In this document: one piece after another, positions 1-9,366 of the stretch
Layout: every line of letters starts with the position of its first letter
How positions within the stretch are numbered: position 1 is the stretch's first letter
Assembly: GCF_023715415.1 (NCBI RefSeq)
Contig: NZ_JAMBOB010000006.1
Location: 124,001-188,000 of the forward strand
Reading direction: 5' to 3'
DNA: 64,000 nucleotides
Origin: Neobacillus niacini
GTDB taxonomy: Bacteria; Bacillota; Bacilli; Bacillales; Cytobacillaceae
Position numbers and translations under genes: made by a program
Notes under the pieces: model-generated
Databases searched by the model: none
Told to the model about the DNA's origin: nothing
Seen by the model: the letters and a program-made list of their open reading frames with translations, nothing else

Positions 1-1
1 A

Positions 2-67
2 AGTTATAACCAAGTAAAACAGCTGCTTGCTGAAAAATACGCTAATAATCAGCAGCCTTCCAAGTAG
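2..67 (+). CDS. C-terminal tail of an upstream gene (partial)
   Basis: An open frame enters from the left edge and ends at TAG (65-67), giving a hydrophilic tail ending NNQQPSK. Only 21 residues are visible, so no family can be named. The stop codon lies inside the following terminator hairpin, which supports a real gene end. Confidence 0.5.
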   Translation, partial: SYNQVKQLLAEKYANNQQPSK

Positions 68-80
68 GAAGGCTGTTTCC
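53..80. terminator. Bidirectional intrinsic terminator
   Basis: CAGCCTTCC (53-61) pairs perfectly with GGAAGGCTG (67-75) around a 5-base loop, followed by a T-rich run. It separates the left-edge gene from the convergent MutS-like gene. Confidence 0.75.
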
Positions 81-81
81 T

Positions 82-2010
82 TTATATATCTGTATAATCA
101 ATGATTATCTCATTATCATGCCTTTTTGAAAGTATTTTACTTTTCTTCCTATTCTCTTTTGATTGAAAGATAATATCAAAATCATAATCGTCTGGATATA
201 GTTCTTTAGCAGCGATATAGAGCTTTATCCTTTTGTGGTTGACGGATACTTTCTCTCCTTTGACCTGAATCAGATAATTTCCTTGTTGATCAGGACCACT
301 ATACACAATCCCGAGTTCATTAGTTGGTGAAATCTTCACATTGTCCCCTTGTAAGAATTCAGGAATCTTATCCTCCCGTATAACGGCTTTTTTTCGGTTT
401 TTGTATTTATTTACAATTACTTGTTTTTCTAATTCCTTCTGTTTCCAGAAATCTGTTTCTTTATTAGCATAGTTTTTATTTTCTTTATAAGTTACTTGAT
501 GTGCTCTCTCTATAATTTTCGGATGAATCCCTAGTTTTAAAGCAATTGCAAATGCCTGACTCTCCCCTCCTCTTCCGATAGTAAGAGTGTACGTCGGACT
601 AAGGGTCTCAATATCAAATTCCATCGACCCATTAATAAATCCTGGATGTTCTTGTGCAAACTCTTTTATTTCACTATAGTGGGTCGTAGCTAAAAGCATC
701 GCTCCTTTATTGAATAGCTGCTCTAAAATTGCAGTCGCTAGTCCCATTCCTTCCCCTGGATCAGTTCCTGAACCAAGCTCATCGAGAAGAACTAAAGTCT
801 GGTCATTTGTATTCTTAAGGATTTCAATAATATTGACTATCCGCGAACTAAATGTACTTAAATTTTCAGTAATACTTTGGCCGTCACCAATATCCACTAG
901 GATACGTTGAAAGATATTTAGATTACTTTCTTCTGATGCTGGGATATGGAGACCGCACTGTACCATGAGAGTCAACAAACCTACCGTTTTTATACTTACA
1001 GTTTTTCCGCCCGTATTAGGTCCGGTTATCACTAGTGCATTTTGGCCAGCCTTCATTTCTAATGATAACGGAACGGCTTTATCATCAAGGAGAGGATGCT
1101 TAGCCTGAATTAATTTTATCTCCTGCTCATCATTAACCCTTACTTTAACACCATTAATAGAACGACTATATTTCGCCTTCGCAAACAAAAAGTCGTAATG
1201 GACCATTGTTTCAATGGCTAATACAATTTGCTGCTCTTTCTCTTCTACTAATCCGGTTAAATAGGACAAAACCTTTTGGACTTCGACATCTTCATCTGCA
1301 AACAGCCAGGTTAATTGTTCTTGGTAAACAGCAATTTCTTCAGGTTCAATAAATAATGTTGAACCTGAAGCAGAAGTATCTAAAACAGTTCCTTTAATTT
1401 TATTTCGATATTCCTTCTTAATTGGAATAACATATCTTCCATCTCTTTGACTGACAACATTCTCTTGTAGATACGTTTTATATTTGTTAGATCGAATCAA
1501 CTGCATCGTTTTTTCTTTTAGTCGCTCTTCATGAATGGCAATCTGTTTTCTAATTTTCAATAATTCTTTTGTTGCATAATCATCTACCCTTCCATTTCGA
1601 ATACAGCGAATAATTTCACCAGCAAGCTCCGGCAATTCCTCAATCACATCCACATATGAGGTTACTCTTGGAGCATAGTATTCCTTATCCTTCATGAATC
1701 TGCGCATTTTTCCGCAACACTCTAAGAAATCATAAAGCTTAGATAATTGGTCGGGTCGCAGTGCGATACCTTTGTTTAATTTAGATAATATTTGTTCCAT
1801 CCCTCCCAGACCATGAACTGGTACACTCGAGCTCTTCTTGAGTATTTCGACTGCTTCAGACACTTCATCCAGCCAAGCTTCAATTTGTTTTAGATGTGTA
1901 GATGGGGTAAGATTATTGATTTTTTCTTTCCCTTCATTCGTCAATGCAAATGCTGCTATTCTTTCTTTAATTTCTTGTACTTCCAAAACTTTAAACGTAT
2001 GAGTATTCAA
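82..2010 (-). CDS. MutS-family ATPase without Smr domain (MutS2-like)
   Basis: A MutS superfamily DNA-binding ATPase. The Walker A motif GPNTGGKT is near residue 330 and the Walker B stretch LLDELGSGTDPGEG near 403, preceded by the helical core/clamp region. At about 642 residues it is shorter than MutS2 (about 780), because the C-terminal Smr nuclease domain is absent and only a short basic tail follows the ATPase. It also lacks the N-terminal mismatch-recognition domain of MutS1. The start is taken as TTG at 2010, six bases after a GGAGGG ribosome-binding site; a TTG five codons upstream would lie inside that site. The family is probably involved in recombination or ribosome-collision handling, but without Smr the role is uncertain. 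Confidence 0.85.
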   Translation of the reverse strand: MNTHTFKVLEVQEIKERIAAFALTNEGKEKINNLTPSTHLKQIEAWLDEVSEAVEILKKSSSVPVHGLGGMEQILSKLNKGIALRPDQLSKLYDFLECCGKMRRFMKDKEYYAPRVTSYVDVIEELPELAGEIIRCIRNGRVDDYATKELLKIRKQIAIHEERLKEKTMQLIRSNKYKTYLQENVVSQRDGRYVIPIKKEYRNKIKGTVLDTSASGSTLFIEPEEIAVYQEQLTWLFADEDVEVQKVLSYLTGLVEEKEQQIVLAIETMVHYDFLFAKAKYSRSINGVKVRVNDEQEIKLIQAKHPLLDDKAVPLSLEMKAGQNALVITGPNTGGKTVSIKTVGLLTLMVQCGLHIPASEESNLNIFQRILVDIGDGQSITENLSTFSSRIVNIIEILKNTNDQTLVLLDELGSGTDPGEGMGLATAILEQLFNKGAMLLATTHYSEIKEFAQEHPGFINGSMEFDIETLSPTYTLTIGRGGESQAFAIALKLGIHPKIIERAHQVTYKENKNYANKETDFWKQKELEKQVIVNKYKNRKKAVIREDKIPEFLQGDNVKISPTNELGIVYSGPDQQGNYLIQVKGEKVSVNHKRIKLYIAAKELYPDDYDFDIIFQSKENRKKSKILSKRHDNEIIIDYTDI

Positions 2011-2038
2011 TGTTTTTCCCTCCAAAATAAAATAAAAA

Positions 2039-2100
2039 TAGCCGCAATGAACAATGTCATCGCGGCTAAGCTAAATAAAACGAGTATTTGCTCGTTTTTG
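2039..2100 (-). promoter_or_regulatory. Tandem terminator-like hairpins in the leader of the MutS-like gene
   Basis: Read on the minus strand, AACGAG/CTCGTT (2077-2096) and then AGCCGC..GCGGCT (2039-2066) each form a hairpin followed by T-rich sequence. The second ends just before the GGAGGG ribosome-binding site of the MutS-like gene. They could attenuate transcription into that gene or end an unseen upstream transcript. I see no ligand-binding domain. Confidence 0.4.
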
Positions 2101-2165
2101 TATACATAATTTTATCCATAAAAAAACTGTCTACTTAGTAGGTACACAGCAGCATGGAGAAAAAC

Positions 2166-2310
2166 TGTATGCTTGGTATGCCCATTGTTCTTAACTTCAT
2201 TCCAAAACGCACTCAAATAGGCCTATATTCATTCATAAAAAATGAACAAGGCAAAATGGAATGAAAATATCCAATTGATTGGATTAGTTAAGAACGACAC
2301 CTAACATACA
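2166..2310. repeat. 145-bp imperfect palindromic element
   Basis: Nested inverted repeats span this stretch: TGTATG (2166-2171) with CATACA (2305-2310), GTTCTTAAC (2187-2195) with GTTAAGAAC (2287-2295), CATTCCA (2198-2204) with TGGAATG (2257-2263). Inside are a hairpin from GCCTATATTCATT to AATGAACAAGGC (2221-2252) and CCAAT/ATTGG (2271-2282). It contains no convincing gene. It could be a MITE-like dispersed repeat or a structured RNA. It fills most of the gap upstream of fnr. Confidence 0.5.
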
Positions 2311-2504
2311 ACATACTCCCTTATTAAGAAGATAATAATTCCTTTAAAGAATACAATAATCAGAATCATTTGTCAAAGCAATCAACCTCTTTTAGTATAT
2401 GCAAAAAGTCATAAATGTTTAACAGTATTGACTTTATATTGACTATTTCTTTACTTGTTTAGCACTTATTATTAACGTAAGTCGTATAATTACAGGTGGG
2501 ATAA

Positions 2505-3209
2505 ATGACTACTGACACACAATCAGAGAATCTGTTAACCAACGAATTAATAGAACTCTTACAGTATGCAGGAAGAATAATTGAAATAAAAAAGGGATCG
2601 TTTCTATTTCAAGAGGGTCAGCCTGCCTCAGAAATGTTCCTTATACTAGCTGGGAGAATTCAAATATCGAAAATGAATGCTGAGGGTGAAGAATTATATT
2701 TACGCTTATGCTCGGGGCATGACATCATTGGTGAGCTGACTCTCTTTACCGAGGATCCAAGATATATTTTTAATGCAAGAGTAATTGAAGATGGACATGT
2801 GGCTGGTATTCAATTAGACATGTTAGAGAAAGCGTTATTTCAAAACAGTAATCTTGGCTATCAATTTATTAAATGGATGAATGATCATATTAGAAGAACC
2901 ATGACTAAATTTCGAGATTTAGTACTATACGGTAAAAAAGGTGCACTATATTCTACATTAATTCGATTATCAAATAGCTACGGCTTACATAAAGAGGATG
3001 GTATACATATCACCGTCCCTATTACCACACAGGATTTAGCCCATTTTTGTGGAACAGCTAGAGAAATCGTCAGTCGACTGCTAACGGACTTGAAAAAAAA
3101 GCAAATTATTTCTATCGACCATAAAAAAATCATCATTCATAATATTGATTTTCTTAAGGTAGAAAATGATTGCGGAAACTGTCCAGTTTCCCATTGTACG
3201 ATTGACTAG
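2505..3209 (+). CDS. fnr: Anaerobic transcription regulator Fnr (Crp/Fnr family)
   Basis: A Crp/Fnr-type dimeric activator that switches on anaerobic respiration and fermentation genes. An N-terminal cyclic-nucleotide-like beta-barrel (about 20-120) is followed by a dimer helix and a C-terminal winged helix with recognition helix near GTAREIVSRLL (183-193). Three cysteines at the extreme C-terminus (C223, C226, C231) and an Asp in FRDLVLYGKK (D138) match the unusual B. subtilis Fnr arrangement, in which a [4Fe-4S] cluster is held by C-terminal Cys plus one Asp rather than N-terminal Cys as in E. coli. The start follows GGTGGGAT. No narK is adjacent. Palindromes of TGTGA-N6-TCACA type upstream of pflB and the Fe-S operon in this window are candidate targets. 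Confidence 0.9.
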   Translation: MTTDTQSENLLTNELIELLQYAGRIIEIKKGSFLFQEGQPASEMFLILAGRIQISKMNAEGEELYLRLCSGHDIIGELTLFTEDPRYIFNARVIEDGHVAGIQLDMLEKALFQNSNLGYQFIKWMNDHIRRTMTKFRDLVLYGKKGALYSTLIRLSNSYGLHKEDGIHITVPITTQDLAHFCGTAREIVSRLLTDLKKKQIISIDHKKIIIHNIDFLKVENDCGNCPVSHCTID

Positions 3210-3231
3210 ATGGAGTTTTGTCTCTCCATCT
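3208..3231 (+). terminator. Terminator of fnr
   Basis: AGATGGAG (3208-3215) pairs with CTCCATCT (3224-3231), followed by TAATTTTG. It overlaps the fnr stop codon. Confidence 0.55.
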
Positions 3232-3304
3232 TAATTTTGTTCACGAAATATCCACATCTTTTTACAAAAAACTTCTTTATCCTTTAAGATAGGAGGGAGA
3301 AAAT

Positions 3305-3904
3305 ATGAAAAAAATCTATCTAATATGTAGTTTAGCAGTGTTTCTATTGATTACAGCTGGAATCTCTTTTTTTCTCATAAGGGATGCAAGCTCCAAAGTA
3401 CCTGCAAATATTACCTTGATTAATCAGAATGGTGAATCTTATAGTTTTGGTGATGATAAAAAACTTAAACTTGTTGAATTTATTTATACGAATTGTCCAG
3501 ATATTTGCCCCACCACTACGCAAAAGATGGTGCAATTACAAAGTGATTTAGAAAAAAGCAACGTCTTCGGTAAAGAAATTGAATTCCTTACGATTACTAT
3601 AGATCCCTACCATGACACACCTGAAGTAATACAAAAATATATGAAGGCTTTTGAAATTCCAAATTCTGATAATTGGATTTTCCTCACTGGTGATCAAGAA
3701 AACATCAAAGCTGACCAAAAAAAGATTAGGGAAGTTGCAGAATCACTCCAGTTTCAATACAAAGACCCAGGGAATGGTCAATTTGTTCATACGTCGTTTA
3801 CCTATTTAATTGATGATAACAATAAATTCATTTCAAAGTTCCCAATGGGAGAAGATTTTGATAAACAAGAAGTCTATGAAGAAATCATGGATGAAATTAA
3901 ATAA
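3305..3904 (+). CDS. SCO1/SenC family copper chaperone/thioredoxin-like protein
   Basis: A membrane-anchored thioredoxin-fold protein of the SCO family, which delivers copper or reduces cysteines during CuA assembly of cytochrome c oxidase on the outer face of the membrane. An N-terminal hydrophobic anchor (about 5-25) precedes the metal/redox motif CPDIC (C64, C68). The conserved distal histidine is in FVHTSF (H162). Length (199) is normal for the family; the B. subtilis equivalent would be YpmQ. The ribosome-binding site GGAGGGAG precedes the ATG. It sits alone between two terminators, downstream of fnr. Confidence 0.88.
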   Translation: MKKIYLICSLAVFLLITAGISFFLIRDASSKVPANITLINQNGESYSFGDDKKLKLVEFIYTNCPDICPTTTQKMVQLQSDLEKSNVFGKEIEFLTITIDPYHDTPEVIQKYMKAFEIPNSDNWIFLTGDQENIKADQKKIREVAESLQFQYKDPGNGQFVHTSFTYLIDDNNKFISKFPMGEDFDKQEVYEEIMDEIK

Positions 3905-3912
3905 GTGCATAA

Positions 3913-3950
3913 AAAAAGCGGTTAGTCCCTAGGATTAATCGCTTTTTAAT
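3913..3950 (+). terminator. Terminator after the SCO gene
   Basis: AAAAAGCGGTTA (3913-3924) pairs with TAATCGCTTTTT (3936-3947). The A and T tracts on both sides allow function in both directions. Confidence 0.7.
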
Positions 3951-3956
3951 ACCTAT

Positions 3957-4091
3957 TTAATTCACGGATGAAGGAAACTTTTTTATTTGTTGCAGAGATA
4001 ATAGGTAGTTGGACTTTGGTTTGGTTAAACTTGCTTTTATTCCGGCCTGTTTTAACTTGTTAACGAGTTCAGTAAGTTGCTTTTTCGACAT
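3957..4091 (-). CDS. Small basic protein of unknown function (44 aa)
   Basis: A short open frame beginning MSKKQLTELVNKLKQAG and ending FPSSVN. It starts at ATG (4091) behind a GGTGAG ribosome-binding site. It is Lys-rich, has no membrane segment, and is predicted mostly helical at the N-terminus. It converges on the SCO gene and shares the terminator region. The good ribosome-binding site and coding-like composition support a real gene. I do not recognise the family. Confidence 0.6.
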   Translation of the reverse strand: MSKKQLTELVNKLKQAGIKASLTKPKSNYLLSLQQIKKFPSSVN

Positions 4092-4271
4092 ACTTCTCAC
4101 CTACTTTATTCCTTCACTTCTTCTTTACAATAATTCTACAACAAAAATATGAATAAAGTGTGAAAACGAAGAAAAAAAATTAGAAAAATTTTCTGCAATT
4201 TATTTTATTTTCTTCTATTAAATTCTCTCCTTCTACAAAGAATTCGCTCTTCATCCAATTTAATGGTATAA

Positions 4272-5933
<1,662 letters not shown>

Positions 5934-5941
5934 TAAGTAAA

Positions 5942-5966
5942 GCGGGCACATCGGGTGCCCGCTTTT
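5942..5966. terminator. Bidirectional terminator
   Basis: GCGGGCAC (5942-5949) and GTGCCCGC (5955-5962) form a perfect hairpin with T's on one side and A's on the other. It serves the convergent ABC-F gene and the small gene at 5972-6103. Confidence 0.85.
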
Positions 5967-5971
5967 CTTTA

Positions 5972-6103
5972 TTAATCTTTCTTCTGTTTTCTACGTGAGG
6001 ATGATGCTTCTCTTGTTCCTGTTTCTGTTGTTGTTGTTCCTTGGCCTTCAACCTGCGGCGACGCTAGGCCAATGGTGGATGGATCCTTTTTTCGTTTTCC
6101 CAT
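5972..6103 (-). CDS. Small hydrophilic protein, YuzL-like (43 aa)
   Basis: A 43-residue, Lys/Arg- and Thr-rich protein beginning [21 protein letters not shown] very strong ribosome-binding site (GAGGAGGTG) is followed by ATG at 6103. Composition and length resemble small spore-associated proteins, and the KKDPSxxGL start recalls the YuzL group; I recognise this only loosely. There is no membrane segment or cysteine. It is divergent from ykuS. A spore role is inference from composition. Confidence 0.6.
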   Translation of the reverse strand: MGKRKKDPSTIGLASPQVEGQGTTTTETGTREASSSRRKQKKD

Positions 6104-6200
6104 GGTTACACCTCCTCTTTTAGTTTTTGAAGATAATCGTGACTTATACAGAATAATTATGGGGAACTTTGGCATGCTATTGATTGAGGAGGTGTTTTGT

Positions 6201-6443
6201 ATGGCGAAAATTGGTGTAGAAGAATCTCTATCAGATATTCAACAAGCCTTAAGAGAAAAAGGACATGATGTGGTTCAATTAAGACAGGAATCTGATGCAC
6301 AGAGCTGCGATTGCTGTGTTGTTACAGGTTTAGATTCTAATGTAATGGGTATGCAGGATACCTTTACAAAAGGCTCAGTTATTGAAGCAAATGGAATGAC
6401 CGCAGATGAAGTCTGTCAGCAGGTAGAAAGCAGACTCCAGTAA
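6201..6443 (+). CDS. ykuS: UPF0180 protein YkuS
   Basis: An 80-residue conserved Bacillus protein of unknown function. It begins [17 protein letters not shown] and contains the family hallmark [19 protein letters not shown] and a C-terminal helix around [11 protein letters not shown]. The paired cysteines (CDCC) suggest a redox or metal role, but none is established to my knowledge. The start is fixed by GAGGAGGTG upstream of ATG 6201; a longer in-frame reading upstream would lie inside the divergent gene's promoter. Confidence 0.88.
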   Translation: MAKIGVEESLSDIQQALREKGHDVVQLRQESDAQSCDCCVVTGLDSNVMGMQDTFTKGSVIEANGMTADEVCQQVESRLQ

Positions 6444-6476
6444 GCCTAAATCAACACAATCATGTATTTTTTACCT

Positions 6477-6505
6477 AAACTGCCACATACGGCAGTTTTT
6501 TTTAT
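6477..6505 (+). terminator. Terminator of ykuS
   Basis: AAACTGCC (6477-6484) pairs with GGCAGTTT (6491-6498), followed by a T run. Confidence 0.75.
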
Positions 6506-6582
6506 ACCTCATACTTTAATCAATAATTTTCTTTCGTTATAATGATAGAGACACTTTGATAGATTTTGAGAGGACGTAATAC

Positions 6583-7362
6583 ATGAAAAAGTTATTTCTT
6601 GTCGGTCTTGCCCTTGTCGTACTTGGTCTATCGGCATGTTCATCTAAGGAATCATCCCAAACAAAAACAGTAGAATTGACCATTTCTGCTGCTGCAAGTC
6701 TTAATGAGTCTCTAATAGAAATAAAAGGGAATTTCGAGAAAGAAAATAAAAACATCAAAATTTTGTACAATATAGGAAGCTCAGGGGCTTTGAAACAACA
6801 AATCCTTCAAGGAGCACCAGTCGATATTTTCCTTTCTGCATCACATGATCAATTTACCGAATTATTTCAAGAAGGTTTAATCGATGAAGAAAGGCAGATT
6901 GATTTCTTAGGTAACCAGCTTGTATTAATCACTAACAAAGAAAATCCTGTACAACTGAATGGTTTTGCTGATTTAACCAACAGTCAAATCAAAAAAATGG
7001 CAATAGGTATACCAGAGTCTGTTCCAGCCGGTAAATATGCGAAACAAACACTCCAAAATACCGGTGTTTGGGAACAAATTCAACCCATTGTCATTCAAAC
7101 AAAGGATGTCCGACAAGTACTTACTTATGTTGAAACAGGTAATGTTGACGCAGGTATTGTTTATATGACAGATGTAAAAGCATCTGATAAGGTTAATGTT
7201 GTGGCAGTTGCAGGTGAACAGACTCACGATCCGATTATTTATCCTGCAGGCATAATAAAAACCACACCTCATAAATTGGAAGCTAAGAAATTTCTTGACT
7301 ATTTACAAAGTGATACCGCAAAAACAATTTTTGAAAAATATGGCTTTATAGTATTGGATTGA
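6583..7362 (+). CDS. modA: Molybdate ABC transporter substrate-binding lipoprotein ModA
   Basis: An extracellular, lipid-anchored binding protein that captures molybdate (or tungstate) for the ModB channel. The signal peptide ends in the lipobox LSAC (C19). The mature protein begins with the family pattern LTISAAASLNESLIE and carries the conserved YNIGSSGALKQQI and PVDIFLSAS oxyanion-site segments, plus GIPESVPAGKYAKQ near the middle. At 259 aa it has normal length. It overlaps modB by one base (TGATG), so the two are co-translated. Molybdenum would supply molybdopterin enzymes, consistent with the anaerobic genes nearby. Confidence 0.93.
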   Translation: MKKLFLVGLALVVLGLSACSSKESSQTKTVELTISAAASLNESLIEIKGNFEKENKNIKILYNIGSSGALKQQILQGAPVDIFLSASHDQFTELFQEGLIDEERQIDFLGNQLVLITNKENPVQLNGFADLTNSQIKKMAIGIPESVPAGKYAKQTLQNTGVWEQIQPIVIQTKDVRQVLTYVETGNVDAGIVYMTDVKASDKVNVVAVAGEQTHDPIIYPAGIIKTTPHKLEAKKFLDYLQSDTAKTIFEKYGFIVLD

Positions 7363-8033
7363 TGATCATGCTTGCATATGAATTTTGGCAACCCCTTAGA
7401 TTCTCTATAGAAGTCGCTTTTATATCCGTCATTATTGTTAGTTTTTTTGGCATATTGTTTGCTAGACTATTATATAACAAGAAATTCAAAGGAAAAATGC
7501 TGCTTGAAACCTTCCTGATGATGCCTATCGTTTTACCGCCAACGGTGATAGGATTTTTACTTATTTACTTTTTTGGAAGAAACAGTCCAATCGGTGCTTT
7601 AATCGAGGGATTTTTCCAACATTCCATCATGTTTACACCCTGGGCAGCGATTATTGCTTCAAGCACGGTTGCATTTCCACTTATGTATCAATCTGTTAAA
7701 TTAGGTTTTCAATCAGTCGATAAAGATATAGAAGATGCAGCTAAGGTAGATGGCGGAAGCAGAGGAAAGGTATTTTTATTAGTATCCCTGCCATTGACGC
7801 TTCCTGCAATAATCTCCGGGCTGATAATGAGCTTTGCGCGAGCTTTAGGTGAATTTGGAGCAACATTAATGTTTGCTGGGAATATCCCAGGAAAAACACA
7901 AACAGCTCCAACAGCGATTTATGTTGCGATGGAATCCGGTAACATGAGCTTGGCTTGGTCCTTCGTTCTATCAATGGTACTCATTTCTTTTCTCATGCTG
8001 CTACTTTCGAATATGATTCAAAAAAAGTCATGA
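7362..8033 (+). CDS. modB: Molybdate ABC transporter permease ModB
   Basis: Membrane permease of the molybdate importer, with about five transmembrane helices. The EAA loop is near residues 125-150 (DIEDAAKVDGGSRGKVF, then PLTLPAIISGLIMSFARALGEFGATLMFAGN), the site that normally docks the ATPase ModC. The ATG at 7362 overlaps the modA stop; an alternative ATG lies at 7368. No modC follows; a terminator comes directly after. From memory, B. subtilis yvgL-yvgM is likewise a modAB pair without modC, so an ATPase encoded elsewhere probably energises it. Confidence 0.92.
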   Translation: MIMLAYEFWQPLRFSIEVAFISVIIVSFFGILFARLLYNKKFKGKMLLETFLMMPIVLPPTVIGFLLIYFFGRNSPIGALIEGFFQHSIMFTPWAAIIASSTVAFPLMYQSVKLGFQSVDKDIEDAAKVDGGSRGKVFLLVSLPLTLPAIISGLIMSFARALGEFGATLMFAGNIPGKTQTAPTAIYVAMESGNMSLAWSFVLSMVLISFLMLLLSNMIQKKS

Positions 8034-8057
8034 AGAGTCTATCTCTTCATGACTTTT
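8023..8057. terminator. Bidirectional terminator
   Basis: AAAAGTCATGAAGAG (8023-8037) pairs perfectly with CTCTTCATGACTTTT (8043-8057). It lies between convergent modB and the D,D-carboxypeptidase gene. Confidence 0.85.
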
Positions 8058-8061
8058 TTCA

Positions 8062-9210
8062 TCATGGTCTTTTCACCAATTTTTTTCTTACACCCAGAAA
8101 AAGTCCTGCACATGCAAAAAGAATAATTCCATAAATAATATTTACACTGCTCTCCTCACTAGTTAACAGCTTTTCCTCTTTTACTTTACCATTTACTGGT
8201 TCAAATTCTTTTGCTTCTAGTTGTATAGTTTGAGTGACTACACCATCGTTCACTACTTCGAGTATACCTTGATTTGTAATACTTTCTTCTGAACCATCGA
8301 CATGCTCTGTAATAACAATATCACTTATAGTGTAATATTCTTTTTCTTTCATTTTGAATAACTCGTCTTGTTTAATCACACGATGGTGAAAGTTTTTCAA
8401 ACCATATTCTATCAGTCTTTCGGTATCCTGATAAGTATCCTTGCTTCTTTCCCCTTTTAATACGATTGCAGTCAGCTTTATATTTTCATTTTCCGCTGTT
8501 GTTGCTAATGTATGTTTTGATTCATTGACAAAACCAGTTTTTCCACCAGTAATTCCTTCAAAAGGAATCTCCCCTTTTAAAAGACGATGGTGGGTCAGGA
8601 GTGTCGTTTCCCAGGACTCCCCACTCCAAGGAAGCTCCTTGGTTCCGAAAATTTCAGTGAACACAGGATTTTTTTTTGCATAATTGGTTATTAAGCCTAA
8701 ATCTTTTGCAGTTGTATAATGATTTTCATTAAACAATCCATTTGGATTAGTAAAATTTGTATTGCTTACCCCGATTTGCTCCGATAAATACTTATTGATA
8801 TTTACTGCAAACTGTTCTACACTTCCGTCAATATGTTCAGCGATTGCTACTGCTGCATCATTCCCTGAGTTAATCAACATTCCTTGGATTAACTTTTTTA
8901 AAGGTACCTTTTCACCTTCAACTAAATAAACCCTTGTTCCCTCTTCCTTTACTGCCCTTGGACTTATGGTAACAACATCATCAAGGTTTCCATTTTCAAT
9001 TGCATAGATGGCTGTTGCAATTTTCGTCAAACTTGCAGGGTATAATTTTTCATCACTATTTTTATTATATAAAATGGCACCTGTTTCTGAATCCATTAGC
9101 ACTGCAGCTTCACATTTTATATCTAAAGGCTCGGTTTCTTGTGCGTAGCTATTTGTTTGGTTTGATAAGAGAAGAAATAATAGCATAAAAAGTGATACAA
9201 ACTTTGACAA
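8062..9210 (-). CDS. D-alanyl-D-alanine carboxypeptidase (PBP5/DacF-type, S11 family)
   Basis: A penicillin-binding D,D-carboxypeptidase that trims the terminal D-Ala of peptidoglycan stem peptides outside the membrane. It has a signal peptide (1-23, cleaved near SYA-QE), the SxxK motif S60-LTK63, SGN at 115-117 and KTG at 225-227 within ITGGKTGFVNESKHTLA. A C-terminal beta domain is followed by a membrane anchor (about 355-375) and a basic tail, typical for PBP5-like enzymes. The start is TTG (9210) after AAGGATG. It could be the sporulation-type DacF or a vegetative DacA paralogue; sequence alone does not decide. Confidence 0.9.
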   Translation of the reverse strand: MSKFVSLFMLLFLLLSNQTNSYAQETEPLDIKCEAAVLMDSETGAILYNKNSDEKLYPASLTKIATAIYAIENGNLDDVVTISPRAVKEEGTRVYLVEGEKVPLKKLIQGMLINSGNDAAVAIAEHIDGSVEQFAVNINKYLSEQIGVSNTNFTNPNGLFNENHYTTAKDLGLITNYAKKNPVFTEIFGTKELPWSGESWETTLLTHHRLLKGEIPFEGITGGKTGFVNESKHTLATTAENENIKLTAIVLKGERSKDTYQDTERLIEYGLKNFHHRVIKQDELFKMKEKEYYTISDIVITEHVDGSEESITNQGILEVVNDGVVTQTIQLEAKEFEPVNGKVKEEKLLTSEESSVNIIYGIILFACAGLFLGVRKKLVKRP

Positions 9211-9330
9211 TTTACAACATCCTTACTTTTTATTTATCTTCTGATTTTATCAAATTCTCATTGAATGTAAACGTTTATAGAACAATTGTTATTCAAATGA
9301 AAGGTTATTAAAGTGATTTTGAAATAATCG

Positions 9331-9362
9331 CAATAAAAAATAGCTCAGCCATAGCCGAGCCA
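9331..9362 (-). terminator. Terminator of mprF
   Basis: Inverted repeat GCTCAGCC/ATAG/CCGAGC (9343-9360); on the minus strand it is followed by a run of T's. It lies immediately downstream of the mprF stop. Confidence 0.75.
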
Positions 9363-9366
9363 TTTC

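Noticed and set aside
2067..2119. Short membrane-peptide frame upstream of the MutS-like gene
   Set aside because: Careful reading shows an in-frame TAG after about 17 codons and no ribosome-binding site, so the hairpin interpretation is preferred.
6104..6180. Sigma-G promoter for the YuzL-like gene
   Set aside because: GTATA and a 17-base spacer are present, but the -10 matches only partly.
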